Assembly: GCF_040807025.1 (NCBI RefSeq)
Contig: NC_090968.1
Span: 4,639,906 to 4,703,905 of the forward strand
DNA: 64,000 bases
Reading direction: 5' to 3'
Source: Struthio camelus
Lineage: Eukaryota > Chordata > Aves > Struthioniformes > Struthionidae
The notes below the pieces were generated by a model. It had not been told where the DNA came from and made no database searches. It saw only the letters and a list, made by a program, of their open reading frames with translations. Both the position numbers and the translations under genes were made by a program. Shown one piece after another: positions 52,501-61,500 of this stretch. Position 1 is the stretch's first letter. Every line of letters begins with the position of its first letter.

Positions 52501-55500
52501 GTTGCAGATAACTAAACGGATTCTCCTCTTCGAATTAAGCAATTCAATCTTCACTCATCTTTTTGTCTCCAGCTATGGACAAAGGGTAGAAGGACACACT
52601 TCTTGATAACTCGAGGATGAAGGATAGGCTGAAGAACATCCTCCACAGTGGTGCTGATTGGAAGTAACTCTGGAAGCTACTCCACTGACTTCCAAAAGGA
52701 GGCAAAATAAGGATGGCAAGGACCTTTGCCTCACCTCAGGTACAATATTCGTGACTGAACGATGAATCGGAATAAGTACTTCAAGGCTTTCAGAGCAGCA
52801 AAGAGCAATTCTGTCTTGCTGGAGTCATCCGCGTTTCCCACATAACAGTTCAGCACTTTGGTGAGTTTCCTTTGAAAGTAAAGAATAAATATAGCCACAG
52901 TTAAATTTTGCTGTAAAAGTCTAGTTTCCTTATTCCAGAGATGAACCACAATCCGATGTTCAGATAACGGCAGGGATTCCTGTTCACATTTACTTCTTTC
53001 TGAAGCCTCGGGCTTCATGCAGTACCAGATTTTCAAAACCAATTCATGAATTCCCAGATATCTAGCCCAAACCACAGCTGTCAACTGCATCTACAAATTC
53101 CAGCTTCTTGATCTGTTTTTCATCTTCTCTAAAATGAATGGAGGCTGGAAAACCCTCTACTACTTAAGTGGGCCCACACCTTCTCCATATGTTAGCATCC
53201 TCATATGCACAAAGGAAAAAATTTATGTGGAGCAGAGAGGGCTTTTGAAGGAATATTTACTGAGTGCTTTGAGAAGTGTGGACAGAAGCTGCATGAGTAC
53301 ATTATTATTAGTTGCTGTCTGGTCTCTGCCCAAACAGAAGCTCAGGATCGTACAGCCCTTTATCAGAAGGGCAGTGAGAACTCTGGCAGTTAATATTCAG
53401 GCAAAACCCTCTTCTCTTTATTAAACAACTCACAGCATCCAAAGTGGTGTATGAGTGATAGCTGAGTATACAACAGATTTTGCTCTTGCTTGCTCTATTT
53501 GCCACCTTGCCAGCATCCAATTTGCTTGGTCAAATTTTGGCATGAGGAGCACACGAAGGGCACTACCTAATATTCTAGTCCACTTGGTGTTAAGCAGATA
53601 TCACGTTAGCAAGCCAAGCTGGAAAGCAAGGCAAGGGAATGACAAAGCTAAGACACAGCGTGCCCATTAATCAGACAAAGAGGTTTATTTATAGTAGAGA
53701 GAAAGAAGAATGATGAATCTTCTTCCACAGGCTATCGGGAGAAGAAACCACACACAAGCAGTGATTGCGCAGCTAGGGCAGGGAAGAAAGCAACCCAGGA
53801 AGAGAGGACTACAGACCTTTGTCATATTGTGTTTACCCAGAGATTTCTCTTTAGGTTGACAGCAATCACTAGAAGAGGCTGAATGTTCAGGGTGGGAATT
53901 CATGTGTATTAGTAAAAACACAGAGAGATTTTAGAGGGGAAAGGAAGTTTGTTTTTTGGTTTTGTCCTCCCTACTGGACTCAGTTTTAACTTTTTAGTTT
54001 CCTGCTACCGTGACAGTAATGACCTTTGGGTTGAGGGCCCCTAGAACAAGGACAAGGGCTGGAAGCCAAGAGATCCGGATGTTACTCCTGGCTTCTTCAT
54101 CAACATCCTGGGTACCTTTGGACATGTAAGCCATGATTTGGTGTAGCACTTAAATGCCTCACTTTCAAGCACGTGAAGTCAACAGGGGAACTAACAGGAC
54201 TAAGTTTTAACAAGTATCTAATCAAATTCTGTGCATCAACTCTTTTCCCTTCCCTTATAAAACAGGGCTAGTGATCGTCAGCTGAATTTTTAAATTGCTT
54301 TGAGATCCATAGATGAAAATGCTACAGGGAAACAGAACTACTCCCACTGGCTATGCCCACACATCTGGATGTGAAGAACTGCAAGTTTCTTTTAACAAAT
54401 GAGAGCCTATGTGAGAGAGTTTCATTGTAGAAATGTAATCTCCATGTTTAAACCCCACACTGATATTAGCACTTTTCTGAACTCTGTGGCCTCAACCACC
54501 TGCCTTGTTGTAGGCAGACAGTAGGGGCAAACACCTTTCTCTGCTATCATTAATGACAACGTCGTGCCTACCATTTCAGCCATGTATGGTTTCCGGTTCT
54601 CCTCCCCATGACCCTACTCAAACATGCACTTAAGACTGTAGCACTGAGTATACAGATTGTACTATTTCAAACTTTCTTCTGCTCAAAGTACTTAAAAAGG
54701 GTTGGGCTGACAAGTCAAAGCAGCTCCATGAGAAGCAGTACCTATCAGACATGACTTCTCATATATTCCGTGGTCAACAAATTTCCCCACCTCCCCAAAA
54801 CTGAGTAACAGTATTTTCCATTACCTTCTGCACATAGCCATAAATTCCCCCATCCCAAATTTTTCAGCAGCAATATCAGACCAAAGTACTCAAGAGTGAT
54901 ATGGGAGAGATGTACACAGACTGACTGCAGTAACCTTGTTTTCTATATGAAACCAGGCTGCAAAGCATGAAGATGATTTTACCACACAAAGAACAGAGAC
55001 TAGACTTTGGAAGGGTCTGAATCACACAGACTGATAAAGGATTTTCCATGACTGTATTATCTTCTCTTACAGAAAACTCTGACAATAAAAATTTCTTACA
55101 GTAGGTAGTTACAGGGGTTTTTCTCTCCTGAAAGGAGGCAAGAATAAGGTGGAACACACAGCTACACATTCTCATGCAGTCTCTGCTGCTGTTACTGTAT
55201 CAGTGCAGTTTACCAAAAGCATCAGTGAGACATAACGCCTGTGAAGGTACCCTGTGGGTTTGTGGTTACCCATACTTACACATACGCCAGGGTTGCACTG
55301 AAGTGCTTGTAAATGTAAGTTTCAAGTACAGGGTTAAAATGCTGGAACTTGATGTCTCCGATCAAAGAAATAATAAATACCTGCCAAAAATTCAAAAAGA
55401 AACAGATGTATAGAGCTGCACAACCTTTAACTAACCGCAGCATAACTCAGTCTCTAATCAGGTTGTCTGTTTTGCTAGCTCACTGTACTTTTTTTTCCCC

Positions 55501-58500
55501 TCAATAGCATTAACGTTACAGATAGTGTTGTTCACATTCTAATAGCGACTAAATACTGTGGTGTGCAACCACATCATTTCTCAGACAGAAGGTAGATAGG
55601 TTACATCGGCATTTAGACAGGAAGTCTTAGAAAATAAGGCAGCTGCTCCTTGAAGTGACAATGGTGATATAGGAAGTGGCACTACCTGCAGTCATTATGT
55701 GATTACTGCCACAGCATAGGATTAAGTAGGCACAGAGCTGCTGGGATCGGGATAAAGAAAAGAAAAAAAGTTCTCGTCATTTATACTCAAAAATGAATCC
55801 ACATGAGGTCTATAGCACTCCTAATTCTGCTACTACACAATGAAACGTATTAGAGCAAGGACATTCTGTCTCCCTGTATTCACCCTCACCACCAATGTCA
55901 GCTGCTTACATCTGACTTCATGTTTCTCCCTAAACTGCTGAGTACATACTTGTTGAGCAGCATCAAGCATACAACTTCCTTATTGTGCTGCACATCAAAG
56001 TAGTGCCTTTCAAACACATGTTAAGCAGCCTCTCTAAAGAAGCAGCAAACTCTTTGTGAAGTCTTTTGCTCATTTATTACAATCCTTCCGTAAAGGTTCA
56101 GGGAAGCACTGACCCGTATTGCATAAGCATTGGGGTAGAGCTTAGGGTATATAAGGGTTCTGTTCCCACCATACCAACAAACCCTCCACTGTGAGCCTGG
56201 GCAAATCATTTCCCTTTGTGCTTCAGAGAGATAATACTGCCTTTCTCTTTTGCAAATTGCCTTGATGAGAAAATTATCTGAAGAAATTACCTGTTTATGT
56301 AAATGCTTATTATTCTCATTGTGGTCATTAAAACGGTCATGGCATATCTCAGTCCTAGCTCCTGAAAATACGTGAAAATGCCTTAAAAGAATATCTAAAT
56401 ATAACCTGTTTCTCAGAATGAAGTACCAATTCACCTATTCAATGGAAGCAAGCAGCATGAAAAGACTGAAAATGGGACTTAAAAACAGATACTCTAAATC
56501 CACAGAAAAAAGTCACTCACCAGTGCATCAAACACAAGGAAGTCATAGGTTTCATTGTCTGACATTTCCATCATTATGTTGAAAAGCGCATCAAGGGTGT
56601 CTTGCAAAAACTAGAGAAAGAAAATACTAGAAGGGTGGGAAGAGACTACTGCTACTGGAATCCTGCACAAGAGCCTGCTCTTTTGGACTCTTTTTCCCCT
56701 TTTGGCCTAGCCCAGTTGAATTGTTAAAGTTGCACATGAAAGTGCATTTTGAAACAGGATCTTAGTACTGCATTCATTTACATGCTGGTCATGACTGCCA
56801 AGCTATTCTCCTAGTTATAGGAGCAAGGCCAGAAGGAATGCTGCAGGTAAACAACTTTGCTGCAGAAGGATCTTATCTAGCTGAATGTCCCCACCGTCTT
56901 CTCTGCCCTGCTGCAGAACAGAAGTGCAAGTGCAAAGGTAGCTGTCCGTACAAAAGCGCTATTGATGGCGCTTCATTTTGTCCATGCACAGTTTCAGCTT
57001 GCACTGGATCTAATCAATCACATACAATGTACCAAGGCATGACATTTTACGTAATCACTGGTTTGCAAATACGCAGCATTTACTTTAGTTGCTCAGAAGT
57101 TAAAGCAGGTAAAACTGTACCTTGCATAATCCCAGAGATCCACACTTGGAACCACAGGAAGTCTTAACAAATCATCTCCTACCTCCCTCATAAAGCTATG
57201 TGCTGTGCCACTTCCCCACATTTCAGGCCTATTCCCCAAGCTACTCTGACTAGAAGCTCTTTGGGCCTTCTCTGCATTCTGTTCCTAGCACAGCAGGACC
57301 TATTCACAGAGGAGGCTCAGAGCCACTATTGAAAACTAACAGTTGGGCTTTGCAGGCATCTCCTTCCCCCATCCCCCTCCCCCCCTTTTTTTTTTTTTTG
57401 TTTGGTAAGAATGCAAGGAAAAGTGAGGGATCACTCCCTGATCCTGGAAACATCAAACTTCTATGCAGATGAATTCCATTAAAGAGAGATCCTGGGCCAA
57501 AGGATATCTTTTTGTTCTCCTGTCGCTCAGCAGCTAGAATAATAGCTGTCCTAATTTACATACAGAGCTTTTGGATACAGCACAACTATAATCCTTCAAG
57601 GTTAACGTCAAGCACATATGTAAGTGTCTGCATAACAAGATGACTCAGATCTCTATACATACCTTTACAATTTCTCCTCCTTCCACCTCCATTAGCTTCT
57701 TTAGGTTGTGGGCTATGTTCTGAGAGTTAGAACGCCAGTTCAACAAACCTAGCAGGTCAACTAGCAAGGACAGAACGCCAGCAATTAGAAACAAATCACA
57801 ACAGAACAGCTGACTTCCTCTAATGGTTGCAGGACAATAAAGTACTAGAGGTTATATTTAGATTCAGCCTAGAAAAAGCCACACTGCAACGTACAGAACA
57901 TTACCTTGAGATGGCTCTTTTTGTCTTTGCAAGAAAGTTAATTTTGCTATTAATGGAAAACCTTGGTGTGATTTTATAACCTAAGCCATTTGGTAGACAA
58001 TTCTGCAGGCTTTTCGTTCACTCAAGAGAAGATACCTCAAGCTGGGAAACTTATTATGGTGCACGACTTTTCTGACAAATGCTCTGTGTTTACTTCAGAG
58101 TAGCCTCTTGGAGATGTTTCTTCAAATTATAATTTAAACAACTTGTATAAAATACATTAAGCTCAAGACTGTTTATCATAGTTCCAGGCTATCTCAGGAC
58201 CTCAAGTTTAGGTACAGACTACAGTTGAGGCTTTCAAAGTAGTTCAGCAGTTCACACACATCTCCAAGTTAATGAAAGATGTACACCAACGGCGGTCTGC
58301 AACTAAACTCATTTACTACCTTTGAACTTAAGAATACATGCGAAATATACAGCCTTGGCAAAGAACGTCATATTCAGAAATATAGTATATGTGTGGGGTG
58401 GGGGGGGGGGAGTGGAGGGAAGGGGAGAACAAACAGAGCAGTTGATGCCCATCTCCAGCAGCTATGTAGATACATGCTGATGGAGCTACAGCTGGGGGTC

Positions 58501-61500
58501 AATTTTCACATGGCTCTTTCCCAAAGTCACAGATTATGTCACACCAAAAGCTGAGCTACACTGGGTGCCTTAACTCATTGACATCTCGCATCATTTATGA
58601 GCATAAAATATATTCACTCACATATATACAAACCCTTTAATTTGGCCACTTTGGCTGTATGCAGAGCAGATTTATTGCATAACAACACGCTGAAGAGATC
58701 AGTTCTAATTGCTACACTCTTAACAGGCAGAGGTAAGAAGATAAGTAGCCTTTAATTTAAAGGAATCTAAAAACACATTTACACTGTCAGTGACGTTTCT
58801 ATACAGGGTGACAAAATTGTTAGATTTAACATATGCAGTTCGGGTACAACATCTCTGTGACATGGTCCGCAGTGGCTGTATAAACATCTTATAGTTTGTA
58901 CAGGCAATACTGACACACAAGAAGCATCAAGATTAAAGCTAAAGGGGTATGTCCACATGCTGTGCAATCCAGGCAAGCTTCTGGGTAAAGAAAGTGCTCT
59001 CTTACTTCATCAAACATACAGCGTAGTACTAGCAGGGTGCTAATGCAAGACCTACCATTCTGGGTGAGCTTGGTGGAGCAGATCAGAGTAGCAATCTGGA
59101 AACTGTCCTTTGTACTGTCTTTTGTGGGTGTGAAGGTAGCTAGATGGTGCAGATTTTTCCCTGAGGGAACCTCCTTCTCCTCCATCTCCATTTTTGTACA
59201 AGGAAGAGTTAAATAGCATTTAGCATCTTCCATTTTCTTGTTATCACCCTGTTGGTTGAACATAGCAAGGACAAGGGTTATCCTACACTTTGATCATACC
59301 TTATCTGACCTCTTGCAGTACTCATCTGCAGACACACTAATACCATAACACACTTCAACACAGTGACAGCCAGGGAGGGCTTTAAACATGTTTCCATGTC
59401 TATAGTTATTTATTCACATTGTCTGTTTGGGCATCTAACTTTAGCAAATGAAAGCTGCCCATATAGCCAATGAATTAAGCTCTTTTACGGAGTCATTCAA
59501 GCCACAAAAATCAGTTCTTTGTCACTTTGTAGGTTCCTGCAGCAAGGCATTAACTTTTTCCTGTTACTGTGATTAAAGACACCATGTCTCTCTTCTGGTC
59601 AGATACTGATCCTACAAAACAGGTGTTCACCAGGCCCACTTCTTGCACATGGTCTAGATGAATGATGCTAGACAAAAACATTCCATGCAGATGCACATAC
59701 ATATAAGGATGTAACAGATTTGTGTCCCTGCAGTCAGAAAACCAGTGAACCTAGAGCTGTCAGTGACTTACAAAAAAAAAATTACTGCCCCATTATCCTG
59801 CAAAATATTAAGAATCTCTGCACCGGTGCAATAGAATTTGTGTTGTTAGGAAAGAAGTTAGCCAAGAGTTTTTCTGGCTACTTAAATAGAAATGAAGATT
59901 GCAAATGCCCAAGCTACCTTATAAACAATCAAGTTGTGTTTGCCATCCTGCAATGTTGTTCCATCTGCATTCATCAACTTCACGAAGCTCATGCCAAAAG
60001 CTCTCTCAGACTTATCCCTAGCTGCAAACAAAGAAAAATCTTTACTAGGATCGGTCTCACGTCTATGCTGTTCATATGCAACTCCATAACTGCATGTAAC
60101 TTCTTCTTTAACTGCTTTTCACTTTATGTGAAAGAGATAGCATACTTTGTGACCCAGTGTTGAAAGAACTGTCTGTCTTTCCCTCTCATCTCCAGGCTTT
60201 TAGGAAGTATCTGCAGTTACACAGAAAAACTTCCTCTCTGAAGCGTCTTTCTCCACACAATTCCATTGGTCAGCTGTCCTGCTAGATGGACATGTATAAT
60301 TTCATAGCCAGCTTTTGGTTGGGATTTAATCTGTGAGACATTTAATCTGAGAGACAGATATTGAATTCAACAGTTTTAATCACAAGGTGGTTGACTGATT
60401 TTGGATGCTCTAATATTTTAAAAAATAAATTAAATAATACATTTTGAAAGGTAGATATTAGCACCACACTAGAATCTGGAATCCCCACAGGCAGGCCACA
60501 TCACATTTAGCAAAACGAAAGAAGAGGTCTGAATGCCCAAAAAGTGCCCCTCCCCCCCCCCCTTTTTTTTTTAAATTTGTGTCTACTTGCTCTAGCTTTG
60601 AAAGTCTGTCACTGCATCTCCCAGTTACCTTAAGAGATCTTTTTCTTAGAGCCTTTTAAGAGATCAGTCTCGCATTATTCAGTTCATATCACCAGATTCT
60701 GAAGTAGTCCGATAAAACTTCTAGCTCTAACTTTCTTATTAGCCTGTCATTAACTTAACTGGAAATCTTCCCTATAGGAAGACCATTAGGGCCCTATCAG
60801 GTTAAAGCCTTGCACTGAATTTTGTGAAGGACTTGAAATGAATTAAGAATAACACCATACACCAAGAAGCCAAATTAGCAATAAGCATGGACAATTGTCT
60901 TTCAAGGGGGATAACACCTCGCTCTCTATATAGTTTCAGTTTTAGAATCAAACCAACACCAAAAGATTTTTTTTTTTTTAAATGTTGCAAACAACATTTT
61001 AATTTCCTGCTTCAAGGCGGAAATACCACAAGATAGGCTTCTGTTTTACTTTTGTTCCTGGTAGGAAAATCCACAACACTGGAAATAAGTAGAAATGCAA
61101 GGACTCCACCTTTGTTGGATTCTCAAAAAAAAAAAACCTCAAAACGAGACAAGGAAGAGTACAGTACCCTGCAGGTCTTAGTTTCTAATACTCACATTCC
61201 TGTGACGACCGATGACGGAAAGTGAATCTCAAATGGCAACGACTGACTTCCTCTATTGCAATGGACACCTGCACATGATAACACGAGAAAATGCCGTGAC
61301 AGCATTCTATACCTCCAATCCATTTACAGGACATTGTTATAATCTACTGCTCTCATTTGCTACACAAAGGAAGCAAAACCAAAATACACACTCTTACCTT
61401 TACTGTTTCATACCAACAAGGTTGCTTGACTTGATAATACACAACAGATTTATATTCGGAGACACCTTCATCACCAGCACCTGGATGGATAGCTTTCTTT

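Noticed and set aside
59720-60163. 147-codon + strand open frame
   Set aside because: Antisense shadow of DOCK5 exon w6 with intron on both sides.
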